Positions 21,018-32,900 of a stretch of DNA of 64,000 bases are shown piece after piece. Position numbers and translations under genes: made by a program. Source of the DNA: Cyclina sinensis (taxonomy: Eukaryota > Mollusca > Bivalvia > Venerida > Veneridae); NCBI GenBank assembly GCA_012932295.1, contig JAAONU010000013.1, positions 4,076,603-4,140,602 on the forward strand, written 5' to 3'. Position 1 is the first letter of the stretch. Each line of letters begins with the position of its first letter. Under the pieces are notes generated by a model. The model made no database searches, was not told the DNA's origin, and was given only the letters and a program-made list of their open reading frames with translations.

Positions 21018-21523
21018 TTACCCCCTTTTTCCGTTTTTTGGATCTCCCTTGCGGTCGAAGGCTTTGCCTGAGTATGTTTGTTTTACCTTTCGTTTTTGTC
21101 CCAAACCAAGTTTATATTTCATATTTATAGCAGGCTTTACTACTAAATTCTTTCCTATTTTTTCACCCACAGATTTTGATTTAGTATTCTTTAAATCAGA
21201 TAACATATTCTTGTCACAAGGCCGCTATCATAGCAAAAGTCGTGGTTCATACATCCCTCGTCTAATTGATTAATAGGCTGTCCGTTATCCAAAGGATTTC
21301 CTGGTCCACAATAGTTATAATCAGGTAACAGAGGTAACATAGCTTTATGAATATCCATGTTGCCTCCTTTTGTACTTTTAACAAACACTGATTTCATTTT
21401 TCCACAGGACGCGCATGTAGCTTTTATCATCAATCTTCCATTTGTTGTTGTAACATATTGAGGATTAACATTATTAGTGTATTTTCTTTCTTTTAAACAA
21501 TAGATTTGTTTTTGTGAACTCAT
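21018..21523 (-). pseudogene. Polinton/adintovirus-like protein with phospholipase A2-like motif
   Basis: From 21523 the frame gives an N-terminal segment with two CxxC-like pairs (VTTTNGRLMIKATCASCGK; DUF5679-like) and then LPDYNYCGPGNPLDNGQP and a CMNHDFCYD motif. The latter is the calcium-loop and His-Asp signature of the PLA2-like domain known from parvovirus capsid proteins and adintovirus/Polinton proteins. A frameshift near 21205 moves the rest (LSDLKNTKSKSVGEKIGK and a basic tail) to another frame ending at 21018. It lies upstream of the integrase remnant on the same strand, as part of one decayed element. Not functional as it stands. Confidence 0.65.
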
Positions 21524-21539
21524 TTGTATTATATTATAT

Positions 21540-22391
21540 TTGAAAATAAGGTTTATATTATCTTAATTCACTTGTCTCCCTTACCGTCGAAGCCATTAGC
21601 TGCGAGTTCTGTAACCCACATATTACACCAGTATTGTGAAAATGATACGTATGCTCTAATATCTCCCATGGATACCTGTAAATATTTATACCGATAATCA
21701 GTACCGCAACAATATCTACTCGTGTTCATTATTGAAATAATCATTTAAAAGAAAGATAGAGATAGACAGGCTTTGGTATAAGCTATAAATTACAGACTTA
21801 CTATAAATTAAATTAATGGCTAACAAAAGGGATATTTATGTTAAAGAACTTATTCGGTTGGAAACAATCTTAAAATATATAAACAAAACGTTGCATTAAC
21901 ACATGGCGATGTTCATTTTACATTCTATTATTAAGAACAAAGGGCATTCAGTGCATTAGAATTACGCCGTAATTCTCAACAAAATTGTTAGCAGAAATTA
22001 AACTTGGCGTTCAATAATATGACACACGCTTTATAGAGCAAGTGATTTAAGCGTTTATCAGATATCGATCCTTTATTTCCACTTTATCTTGTTTTATTAA
22101 TATATGTGTGCTACTAGAAGTTGAATTTGCTTGATTTATGAATAAACCTAATTTCAAGTTGCGTCGAAAGTATTTCTTGCACATTTAAGCCATTTATTAA
22201 GTTTACGAGTATTATTAACGTAATTCTATAAACAATTCTAAAATATCTGTTAGGGTTATCTGTAACAAGGTTATTCCAATACTTAGTATTCTTAGTCTTG
22301 ATTAAAACGTCAATCGGATATCCACCAAACTCTCAGTTTAAAATGTAATTAGGAATACTAATTCGTGAATTAGTAAGTTTTCGTAAATAAA
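21540..22391. other. AT-rich interval without a recognised gene
   Basis: No exon, RNA gene or known repeat recognised. It may hold the unrecognised end of the Polinton-like fragment. Confidence 0.3.
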
Positions 22392-22417
22392 TTATTTATA
22401 ATTATAATTTTCAATAC

Positions 22418-22565
22418 CTTCAAAGCACCATATCAGTTTTACAAGTATTAGCATTTCCAAAAATGCTTGAAATCGCCGTTCAGCCATGCATTTCGTCTTA
22501 TCCATAGATGAATGTATTTCATGTTCTTCATTCATTAATTTGATAATCTTACAACAGGCTTTGAA
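22418..22565 (-). CDS. lone putative exon of a membrane protein
   Basis: On the minus strand a good acceptor (CGCTTTTCAG) precedes an open stretch from 22565 to a GAAG|GTATTG donor at 22418 (148 nt, ending phase 1). It encodes a charged segment (CKIIKLMNEEHEIHSSMDK) followed by a hydrophobic helix (AFLEMLILVKLIWCF). The layout, charged stretch then span, resembles the second exon of the gene at 153-837, but the similarity is weak. No partner exon was found. Confidence 0.3.
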
Positions 22566-22939
22566 CTGAAAAGCGAAGTTATATTTGATAATTTTCACAC
22601 AAAAATTATAAAGTAGATGAAATATACATTCTATTTTTATTGTAGCTGGACTATTTTTGAAAGCGGACGATTTGGCTTCTTAATGAAAAACATCCAAATA
22701 TCTTTATACATCATGTTAAAATTTGCAGCATCAAAACCTTGTAAATATTGCTTTGTTGTATAAAACCAGTCTACACATAATTAATTGACTATTTGCATAG
22801 TTTTTTAACTTTATTTATTACTAAAAAATGTATACTTAACAAAAGCTAGATACAGTTCTTCAATACCATAAGAATATTATATGTACAATTTAAACAGAAT
22901 AAATTTTAGGTAAAAAATACGATATTGCCCTGACCCTAA

Positions 22940-25314
22940 TCAAGCATATATAAAACACGGAAAAATCCTTATCAAACTCCTCGCACCGGTTACATCACGC
23001 TTTGCTACTTTTACTGTACTAATCAGGGGAAGTAACCCCTGCGGGGAGTTTGTACCCTGATCAGAATCGCCCGGAAGCAAGCATTTATTTTTTTCTTTAA
23101 GTGCAAGTTTTGGAATAGTTCTGGCTTCCAAAACTTTATAAGCCGCTTTTTTAACATTTTGTTCATTTACATGATGCGGCATTAAACGTCCTGTAACAGT
23201 ATATAAATCGTGTACGCTGAAGACCTTAAGCTAGTTTTGGAAAAAACAAACAAACCATACTCTTACCGGTATTTAGACTACATTCTCTAGTTAAAAATGA
23301 CATGTAGCAAAAAATATTGCGATTATCCTGTATTTATCCTACACGAGCCTGAAGACTGGTACTGAGATCGTACATTGATGATGGTATTTTTCAGTTATAA
23401 GAATAAGTAACCCGATAAACATGGCGGTTGGACGAGTCCATTTACGCATCCCTTGCAGAAGAATTTTGACGTCCATTTTGTTATCATGTGATATGAAATG
23501 CTTTGCTTTGATTGGCTAAAGGCAGGCGGTGTGCAGGCAAAACTGTTCAAATCTTGTTAATTGTATATATCGACGGCGATAATTAAGAAATTTCAGGGAC
23601 CAAAGTTCGAATATATGCCCCCTGTCCTCTTAGCTGGATTTCAACTATATATAAGACCTATTTCTTTTACCAGAAAACGACATGACTCAGTATAAACAGA
23701 GACATAGATACTTCCTAGCTAGTTAAGTTCCCACGCGTGCCTGCTAAGACAGCGTCTTGTAGCAAGTATAACTTGTTAACTAGTTGCCAAATTGAAACAA
23801 ATTATACATTTTCTGAAAGCCTAGTCATTTGTCTATTGCTGCAGGTAAAATAGTTTCAGTCCTGGTAAAAATAAATGATGTATCATGTGTTAAAGAGGAC
23901 TGCAACTTAATCGTTTTTCACAAAACTATAAAGATGGTGAAAAACTGGGATAGTGGGTATATTCTGCCAAGTTATATTAAATTAAAGGACTAGAAAGTTG
24001 CCAATATTTTGACTTACAGCTATAGACGACTGTTTAAGCTTTCAAATGATGTATACTACCTTAAAAGGGTCGAACAAATAGCCATTGAGTTTTAATTGCT
24101 ACAAAATGCCTAATTTTTTCACTTTTTGAGAGGCATGTGCGCTATTTCAATGGAGTAAATAGGTCTCTGGTATAAACAAGACAGTCAAAATCGCATAACC
24201 CCTTTTAATCAAATACTGTTTACATTGTTTAATTTAACTTTTTGGCTTTGTCACTAGGAAACTGCAAATGCTTACCAAACTTTCCTAATGCAGTCTGAAG
24301 TTGGGGAATGAAGGTACATGTATTTCATTTTACTAAGAAAAAAAAGGATGAATTATTAAGAAACAACACAGTCAGTCTCTAGGTAGTCAGTGTAATGGTA
24401 ATTGAGTGGCTATCGCATAACTGTAAATGAATCTGTGTTTTGATACTAAAATAAATAAAAGAAGAATTTGCAGTATCATCATTGAAATATACTACAAGGA
24501 ATCAGAAATAAAAAAGCATTTTGATCACTAGAATCTTCAGAACAGTAGCGTATTCTTTGACTCCTTTGACTAAGTTACTTCCCTTTGACTTCTAACGCCA
24601 TTTGTTGTCCAAAAAACAACAACAACAAGAAAACAAAACAAAATAAATGAGTAAAGAAATAAATAAAAACAAACAGAAGAATGTGGACAAATATAATAAG
24701 GTGACCGTTGTTTAACTAAATATTTCGTAATTAGTCTAATATATTAGCCAGCAGAGCGAAAATATATGTTTTTATGTAATTGTCTAAGCTTAACTCCAAT
24801 TCTCGGCTTTTGTTTGTTTTGGGGTTTAACACCAATAATTTCAACCACAGGGGTTCGGCACGTTGGGGTGATGGTATACAAAAGTAAAATCTAAAAAAAA
24901 AAAAAAAAAAAAAAAAAGCCACCTCATATGTATAGTCTATATTTTATACATATGAGGTGACTGCAACAATGGGTACTGCATAGACATTAACACACATATC
25001 TAGGTCCATTCTTTACACATTGAAAGTTGTGACCAGTGAGCTCATCACAGCTTAACTTTCAAGAAATATTACCTTAAAAAGATAATTTTGCGCAAACAAC
25101 ATAATTTAAACAAATATCTACCTTGAATGAAGTGATCGCTGCACAGCACAGCATATTTTCCGGGCTCCCATCTTGATCCATCAGGATTCATTCGTCTCAC
25201 TGCAGATATCCATCTTTCCCGTCTTTCTTTCTCTGATGGAAAAGCGTAAAACGACATTTTACGTGCCATCCATCCATGGTTCTTACAATCAACTGCACAG
25301 CAATAATTTGGCAT
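22940..25314 (-). CDS. THAP-domain zinc-finger protein, two exons
   Basis: Exon 1 (25314-25122) encodes a THAP domain: MPNYCCAVDC at the start, Cys5 and Cys10, Trp35, and LCSDHF giving Cys58 and His61, completing the C2CH zinc site. It ends phase 1 at CAAG|GTAGAT. The best partner is 23190-22940, after a CTGTTACAG acceptor, in matching phase. It supplies an ARTIPKLAL segment where THAP domains carry the AVPTIF-type box, then a short tail and a stop, for about 147 residues in all. THAP proteins bind DNA sequence-specifically; many derive from P-element transposases. An alternative ATG at 25326 would add four residues. Exon 1 is strong; exon 2 is a phase-based inference and may not be the real or last exon. 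The gene is divergent from the HDAC gene to its right. Confidence 0.6.
23191..24919. other. intron of the THAP model, no exon recognised
   Basis: Mixed AT-rich sequence with an A-rich stretch of short simple repeats at 24605-24680 (CAACAACAACAAG, AAATAAATAAAA) and a poly-A tract of more than 20 A at about 24893-24917. No additional THAP exon recognised. Confidence 0.3.
24920..24959. repeat. perfect hairpin, 15-bp arms, next to poly-A
   Basis: Arms CACCTCATATGTATA and TATACATATGAGGTG around a 10-nt loop, directly after the poly-A tract at 24893-24917. Possibly a short inverted-repeat element or the tail of a retroposed copy. Confidence 0.6.
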
Positions 25315-25564
25315 TTTATAATACATTGAAATAGTTATAATACTGATATCTCTACTCTATCGATGCCAGTTTTAATATGGCGGATGCTCATTTGTTTCCC
25401 CAGTTGTCAAGGGGCGCGTAACTCTTACCGACTTTGAAATGCCCGGATGTATGAATCTGAGAATTGGGGGTGAAAAGGCTCAATAAGTGTAGACATTTCA
25501 CCCCCATTTCGGGGGTGAAATGTCTTGGGAGGAAAAGTCTTGGGGACGAAATGTCTGCCAACCT

Positions 25565-26160
25565 ACAGTCAGACATTCTGACCATGTTACTAAAGAGCTA
25601 GCCCAGCAGCAGAGCTTACATGTATGTCACCCAATCACTACACTCCTCCCCTCTGTAACCTTTTAGAGCCAGGCATCAACTGTACAGCTTCCTACAGAGT
25701 ATAGCCCTTATCTTAACCTCTCACTGAAATTCTGGAGGCAGGAAACTCTGTCTGCACTCCCAACTGGTACTCCCACACTGAATTATTTTTGTTGCCAATG
25801 TAATTCTACAGAAAGAAAAATTTAGTATGTAGAAAATTCTAGAAAAATTCTACAGTCTTACATAAAGATTAAACCCAGGTCTCCTGGGTGACAGTCAGAC
25901 ACTCTAACCATGTCACTAAAGAGCTAGCCCAACAGTAAGGCTGTTGGAAGTGGCCTTATTTCACCCTTAGAATCACAACAGTAACCTGGTTAATGACTTT
26001 GGTTTCAGACACCCTGACCCAATCTATTACTAACCATAGATAACCTTGATTAACTAGCAAAGATCCCAGACACTCTAACCATATTACTGCTTAATACTAG
26101 CAATAATCAATACACTCTAACCATTATGCTAAAGAGCTAGCCCAACAGGTGCCTTTTATA
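25565..26160 (-). repeat. cluster of tRNA-derived SINE fragments
   Basis: Three to four copies of the same motif (GACACTCTAACCATGTCACT, then AAAGAGCTAGCCCAACAG) at about 25565-25610, 25890-25935, 26050-26075 and 26105-26150. In reverse the best copy (25868-25935) reads as a tRNA-like head: TAGCTCTTTAGTGACATGG (A box) and CCTGGGTTTAATC (B box). They lie between the THAP and HDAC genes. Confidence 0.6.
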
Positions 26161-27198
26161 TCTGGTGTCCACTACAGATACAAGCTGTCAGCAGAGTTTG
26201 TGTTCATGAATATCACCCCTGCAAAAAAAATATTTGTGTAACATTATCTAAAAATAGCTGTTTAAACTTCATGGTGCAGTAACCAAGAAAATTTTAGAAA
26301 GCTATCAAAAGGTATTGTCTTAACTTGTATTTAATGGAGATATCTATTTTTTTCCAATGAATAAAAGGTATAAGTGGAGAATTTGCAATGAAATTAAAAC
26401 TATGTCAATTTGTTAGCTTTGGATCACCCTAGATGCTGACCTATGGTCATCTCAATTTGGTTGATTGCTCTAGGATAAATACAAGTTCTTTTGGGGAAAA
26501 TCTTAGGTAAAATAAATTTCAGTTTATAACAGTTATCACTACAGTAAATTCCAGTACTCATGTTTTAGTTAATTTGTTGGATTATGTGCACAGCCACAAT
26601 GATTTTACTAAAGTAGAGTAGCACAAAGGGTTTAAACAAGGATACCTTATTTTTTCACTCTACGGCATTTTAAAAAATAATAATAGTTAGAAATAACCTT
26701 TTCACTCTGTAGTTAAGTGTATTTTTGTAAAAATGATAACTGAAAAAGTTATTGGCAGCATGCAATATTTGATGTTGTAACTGTAACATTTAGATTGATG
26801 TCAGTGATTTTAAAGATATACATGTATGGCTTTTCTTAAAATGGCTAAACATGTTTATTTCAGTGGTTATTTGTTGATATTTTTCCTTTAACTGCTAATA
26901 TTTGTCATGTTGGTAAACTACAATTTTGAATATTTAAGTATTTACTTGCCTAAGCATTTGACCAGCAGCACACAAACAAAGCATGCAAACATAGTTTTTG
27001 AAAATGGTTCTTTTTACATTCTTCTTTTTTACCTTAATCAAATCATTGAGTATAATTCTAGTGTTTAACCAGGCAAATTAAAAATGTACAAGGTAGTAAA
27101 CACCATTACATGAAAATTCAATGTTATTTTGATGTAGTGCATTGATGGGCTAATTCATCTTCTACTCCAAAATACAGACACTGGATTCAGAACTCATA
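26161..27198. other. presumed 5' flank or 5' UTR/intron region of HDAC gene
   Basis: No coding exon recognised. The HDAC promoter should lie here or between 25330 and 25560, but no core element is clear. The sequence is AT-rich and unique-looking. Confidence 0.3.
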
Positions 27199-27206
27199 AT
27201 GAGAAG
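27199..27206 (+). CDS. candidate 8-nt first coding exon of the HDAC gene
   Basis: ATG AGA AG|GTTAGT with A at -3. It ends in phase 2, which is what the first certain exon at 29996 needs, and would give M-R-R-T-G-L-V-Y-D. Known HDAC10 proteins likewise start only a few residues before the LVY motif. With this start the equivalents of catalytic residues fall three positions earlier than in zebrafish HDAC10. It is a short match and could be coincidence. Confidence 0.35.
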
Positions 27207-28032
27207 GTTAGTATACACCCAGCCCCAAATGTTATAATAAAAGTCCATCAAAGTATGCTGGTATTATTTTGCCAGAGCAGACATGGAATCTTCCAGTTAA
27301 GTAAACATGATATAGTACTTGGAAATGTATACGATAGCAATTGCTTTCCTTTAAGTGATCCACAACTACTTAACTGACTGTAGTTGCCAAACAGGCTGTT
27401 GCCAAGCTTTAGTCGGATGTAACCACTTTTGGCATGAAAGTAAGATCTACTGGTGAAGGTTCTAAATTTGGACATTTTTGACAGTTATTTACTCATATCA
27501 CACTACATGTTAGTCATATCTGCCTGAAATTTCAGCATATAAAAGTTAGGTTCTACGAGTACCTCTAACTAATAATTTTTGTTTGTCTCCAAAAACTAAA
27601 TAAGCACATGGTCAGGGCCAAGCCTTACGTTATTGTATGTGAGTCAAGATACTATTTCACTAATTGACGCCTTTTTACAAGACAGGGCCAATAATCTGTT
27701 GAACTTTATTTCTTTTTACTTGTAGTTGTTCATTTAATGAACTAAAACTAACAATTATGGTGTTTTGTTACAATGCTTTTAATCCAAAGACCAAAAACAC
27801 CATTGAGGAAAAGTTTTTTGAAATCAGTACTTTATTAGATGACTTTTACATTATGATCAGTAATTGAAAATATGAATGTTTTCAACTTTGTTTACAATTT
27901 ACTGGAAATACGTATATTGAAGTGGTATTCATTTATTGGTCTGGTAGCAGCCAGAACCAAGGGGTTAGGCTAGCATTCTGGTAATCTGTATTTGGTTATC
28001 TAATTGATGTAATATATCATATATGATATTAT

Positions 28033-29480
28033 TATGTCTCCCCCCCTCTTAGGGAGACATATTGTTTTTGCCTTGTCCGTTCATCCGTCAGTCACACTTC
28101 ACTTCTGTTCAAAAACTGGAGATCTATTTCACCAAGTGCCTTCAAAGTACATAGGATGATTGCCCTTATTGAGTAGAAGAACCCTATTGATTTTGGGGTC
28201 AGTAGGTCACAGGGGCCAGAAGAGTGTAAACCATTTCCACCCAATAACTGGAGTTGTATTTCACCCAGAGCATTCAAACTTCATAGGGTGATTGCCCTTA
28301 TTGAGTAAAAGAAACCAATTGACTTTGGGGTCAGTAGGTCAAAGGTCAAGGTCACAGGGGCCCAAAGAATGTAAACCCTTTCAGCTCAATAACTGGAGTT
28401 CTATTTAATCCAGAGCCTTCAAACTTCAAAGGGTGATTGTCTTTATTGAGTAGAAGAACCCTATTGATTTTGGGGTCAGTAGGTCAAATGTCAAGGTCAC
28501 TGTTGGAAGGACACTTTTCGACCATATATATGTTAAAAATATGGACTGCATTGAAGCTGGTGTTACTCCAGTACATTACAGCTACCACGATGTAATATAT
28601 GCTGTCTTCCACACTGCCGTTGATACAAACAGTTCCACTGTGATGTCAGGTGATGTCAACCGTGCCTGGTGTGAAACTATCATATCCATTCATATGTTAA
28701 TATATATATATATAGTATGTCAAAGGTCAAGGTCACAGGGGCCAGAAGAGTGAAAACCGTTTCTGCAAAATATCTGGAATTCTATTTCACCCAGAGCCTT
28801 CACACTTCATAGGATGATTGTCCTTATTGAGTAGAAAAACCCTATTGATTTTGGGGTCAGTAGGTCAAAGGTCAAGGTCACAGAGGCACAAAGAGTGAGA
28901 ACCGTTTCAGCACAATAATTGGAGTTCTATTTCACCCAGAGCCTTCAGACTTCATAGGGTGATTGCTCTTACAGAGTAGAAGAACCCTATTAATTTTGGG
29001 GTCAGTAGGTCAAAGGTCAAGGTCACAGGGGCCCGAAGAGTGATAACCGTTTCCGCTCAATAACTGGAGTTCTATTTCACTCAGAGCCTTCAGACTTCAT
29101 AGGGGGATTGCCTTTTTTGAGTTTAAGAACCCTGCTGTTTTTGGGGTCAAAATTCAAGGTCATAGGGGCCTGAAGAGTGAAAACAGTTTCCGCGCAATAA
29201 CTGGACTTGTATTTCACCCAGAGCCTTCAAACTTCATAGGATAATTGCTCTTATTGAGTAAAAGAACTCTATTGATTTTGGGGTCAGTAGGTCAAAGGTC
29301 AAGGTCACAGGGGCCTGAAAAGTGTAAACCATTTCTGCTCAATAACTGGAGTTCTATTTCACCCGAAGCCTTTAAATTTCATAGGCTGATGGCCCTTATT
29401 GAGTAGAAGAACCCTATTGATTCTGGGGTCAGTAGGTCAAAGGTCAAGGTCACTGTTGGAAGGACACTTTTCGACCACAT
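28033..29480 (+). repeat. pearl-like element(s), ATGTCTCCCCC family
   Basis: Opens ATTATGTCTCCCCCCC ... GGGAGACATATTG, then about ten core units of about 145 bp with GGGGTCAGTAGGTCAAAGG and AAGGTCACAGGGGCC. A non-core tail interrupts at about 28500-28710 and recurs at about 29454-29660. Confidence 0.75.
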
Positions 29481-29660
29481 ATATGTTAAAAACATGGACT
29501 GCATTGAAGCTGGTGTTACTCCAGTACATTACAGCTACCACGATGTAACATATGCTGTCTTCCACACTGCCGTTGATACAAACAGTTCCACTGTGATGTC
29601 AGGTGACGTCAACCGTGCCTGGAGTAAGGTGTGAAACTATCATAACCATTCATGTATATT
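28500..29660 (+). repeat. duplicated tail, two copies about 950 bp apart
   Basis: About 200 bp starting AAGGACACTTTTCGACCA and containing CATTGAAGCTGGTGTTACTC is present at about 28507-28705 and again at 29459-29655 with few substitutions. Each ends near a TATATATA tract. A short frame (MDCIEAGVTPVHYSYHDV) is open in both copies, but I do not recognise it. Confidence 0.7.
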
Positions 29661-29995
29661 ATACATTATATATATATATAATGTTCTTTATACCATAATA
29701 AATGACAGAGGCAAAATCTTGCTTGTCTTGTTACATTATAAAACATTATAATAAGTTTTAAGAGTATTCATATATTTTATATGAAATTTTCATGTCAGTG
29801 AATTAGATGTGGTATAGAACTGGCCAGGACAATCTTGTCTAAACAGAATAATCAATAATCACAACATGTTTTGTATAGATACTTTCTTTTGGTATGGTTA
29901 TGATTTTATTGCCCCCGCCCCCAACACAAACACCCTCCTATAAAAATAACATTAATGGAATGTACATGCATAATTCTAATGAAAAATTGTTTTAG

Positions 29996-32900
29996 AACTG
30001 GGCTTGTATATGATGAAAGACTAAGCAGACATTATAACATCTGGAATGCAAAGTTTTTAGAGGTTCCAGAGAGAGTGACTGACCCATTTTCAGCCTGTGA
30101 GAAGTACAAGTTGGTAGAAAGATGCAAACGTATCCAGGTATATCTGTCAATTACATTGTTGTTATGGTGTTACAAAAGGCTTATTGATGAACTGTACAGT
30201 TATGAATAAGTTTTCTCATTGAAATGTACATGTATTTATCTAAAAAAACAGTTAATATTTGATTTCATTTTCTCAGGATTAAGCCATTTCAGATTTTATT
30301 AGTGTATTTGAGATTACCAGTATTTCTCCAGAGTCTGTTAAAAACTAGACTAAGTTTTGAATTTATTCTTTTTCCGCAAATTTCAGTCAGTTATCAGTTT
30401 AGTTTAGTTCATTTTTAAACGTATATTTTAATTGGTTGGGAAACAGGTTCTTGCAATTTTTGTAAATTCCACTTGATGGTTGCTTGCTATAGTGCAGCTA
30501 CTCCAACAGAGAGACAGTAATCCTGCAGGGAAAAAGAAAAAGAAATGACTGTCTCTAATGTAAAGTATTCTTATTGTTTAGTGTAGGGAGGCCTCTGATG
30601 AGGAAATGACCTTGAAACATTCAAAAGAGCTGATTGAGAAACTTAAATCTACACAGAATATGACGGAAGAAGATCTGAAGGAGATGTCAAAGAAATACGA
30701 TTTTATTTACTTCCATCCTGTATGTACTTAGAAACTTTATATGGAGTGAAAAACTGGCACATACCATGCACTGCATGTTACTCAGGCCAATGTTGATAGT
30801 TTGTCGTTCAAAGAACAGTACATATTTGGGTCAATAAAACTTTTACGGTTTTAACATTTCTCCAAAACTAAGCTTCTGAGAAAAATGTTGCTTTCCTGGA
30901 ATAATAATTATGCTCAGTTTGGCTGGTTTTAATTGTTTCCAAGACTTGGGTCCAGGTTGTTAATTGTGAAAAGGTAAAAAATAAAAGCCAGTCTTTCATG
31001 AGAACCACCAGAAATGTAAAGCTATTTTTGTACAACTCATTACATGTATTAATGCTCAACAGTTTTGATAAAAAAATGTACTTTTGAATATATTGTTATT
31101 TTTGTAAACCTGTTTCAGCTGATATTTGAGAGTTGCAAGCTAGCCCTGGGTGGTACACTTCAGTTAGTAAAGGCAGTACTCAGAGAGGAGGTAAGTAGTT
31201 TTGAATACTCTATTCAGTTCATTGACTGCAGTACAGTAGAGGAAAGATGCTGATTTGTCATCACTGAAGTTCTTTATATGTGTCATTGATCAGACCCATA
31301 TAGCTCAGTGGTTAGAGCATTTGCTTCTGGGTAAGAAGAACCCAGATTTGAATCCTAGCATTGGGTGTGTCCATGGGAAAAGACACCTAAGCAAGGCCTT
31401 AGTTCACCTAGCTGTGATTTGAGTATCAGTAATATATTTTACTGGCTTTCGTTTCAAGCAGTTGGTTCTATTTGCAGTGATATCTCAAGAATGAGAGAAC
31501 TGGAACTGGTATGATTTATATTAACCTCTAATGGGAAATATGTCACTTTTAACTCTGGATATGGTTATAAAGAGAAATGGCTGTCCTAAGCTTGCCTACT
31601 GAAAGTTTTTCTAAATTTTGAAGCTATCAAAACAAATTGAACATGCACAAGGCCAAATAACCAGCCATATTCCTGCCATCAAAGGTTTATTGTGAAAAGT
31701 CCATGACATTACTTTTCAGGAAATTAACATTCTTTTTATGATAAACTGCTTTTACTTCAGATATTGAATGGGATAGCAATTATCCGGCCGCCAGGTCACC
31801 ATGCACAACAGAGTACATATTGTGGCTACAGCTACTTAAACAATGTGGCCACTGCAGCTCAGGTAGCCTTGGACGACTTTGGCATGCAGAGGTAAAGCTA
31901 ACCTGGTCATTGTATCATACCTGGTATATGAATTATTTTTAAATATGGAGGATAGCTTGATTTATTGTTTGGATGGATGAGGTGATAATAATTAGAAAAA
32001 TTATTGTGATAAAACTGTCATGCATGTTTCCCTTACTTTAGATGCACTAAGTTATTTGAAATAGAGATAAATGAATTCATCATCATACAAATATAGAGAG
32101 ACATTCAGAGTGTTATAAATATTACAGTGGGTTTTGTTAAAAAAAAATGCTCACAACTTCCAAGAAAGAGTAAAGAATGAAGTGAAAAGTTTTTAACAGA
32201 TGAAAAGACATTAAAATGTTTATTTTTGTAGCAATATTCTTACACTTCAAATTCATCAGTTTTTTTTTAATATGCCATTCAAGAGAGAATTGTTTCAGGA
32301 TATTAATTGTTGACTGGGATGTCCACCATGGTCAGGGAACACAATACATGTTCTATGAAGATCCCAGGTAGGGAATTTTTCTGTTATGAAATACAAATGA
32401 ACAGTGATCTGAGACAGCAGAATAGTGTCAAATTCATATCAACTTGATTTAAAGATATGCCAGTGTTATAGAACAAACTTAGATGTCAAAACTACTGAAA
32501 ATAAAAAAAAGAGAATGTTTTAAGCAGAATCTCAGTTTTGCAGTTGAGTAATCACAGACAGAGAAAAGTCACACTTATCAGAAATAAGACATTGTAATGG
32601 CATCTTAGTGCTTAATTTAATACTGTTCTGTTAAAAAAAATAGCACTGAATCATTGAACAAAGTGAAACATCTTGTAACAGGCTTATAAAGATCTGTTTA
32701 AGAAATATAATTTGACCTAAGAAGAAATTACAGTTTAAAAAGAATTCAGGTTATAATGATTCCTGAAACTTTCTATGAATTTAAAGAGACTTACTCTAAA
32801 ATTTGGAGCAATCTATTTCCTACAAAATCATGTAATTGTCAGTGATGTTGGATGAATGATTACAGTACAGTAGAACCCCTCCAAACCTGACCCTTGCAAA

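Noticed and set aside
27081..27092. Alternative first HDAC exon ATGTACAAG|GTAGTA
   Set aside because: Ends in phase 0, whereas the exon at 29996 needs phase 2.
31293..31385. Functional tRNA gene
   Set aside because: A and B boxes are present but the acceptor stem does not pair and the body continues as repeat; called a SINE.
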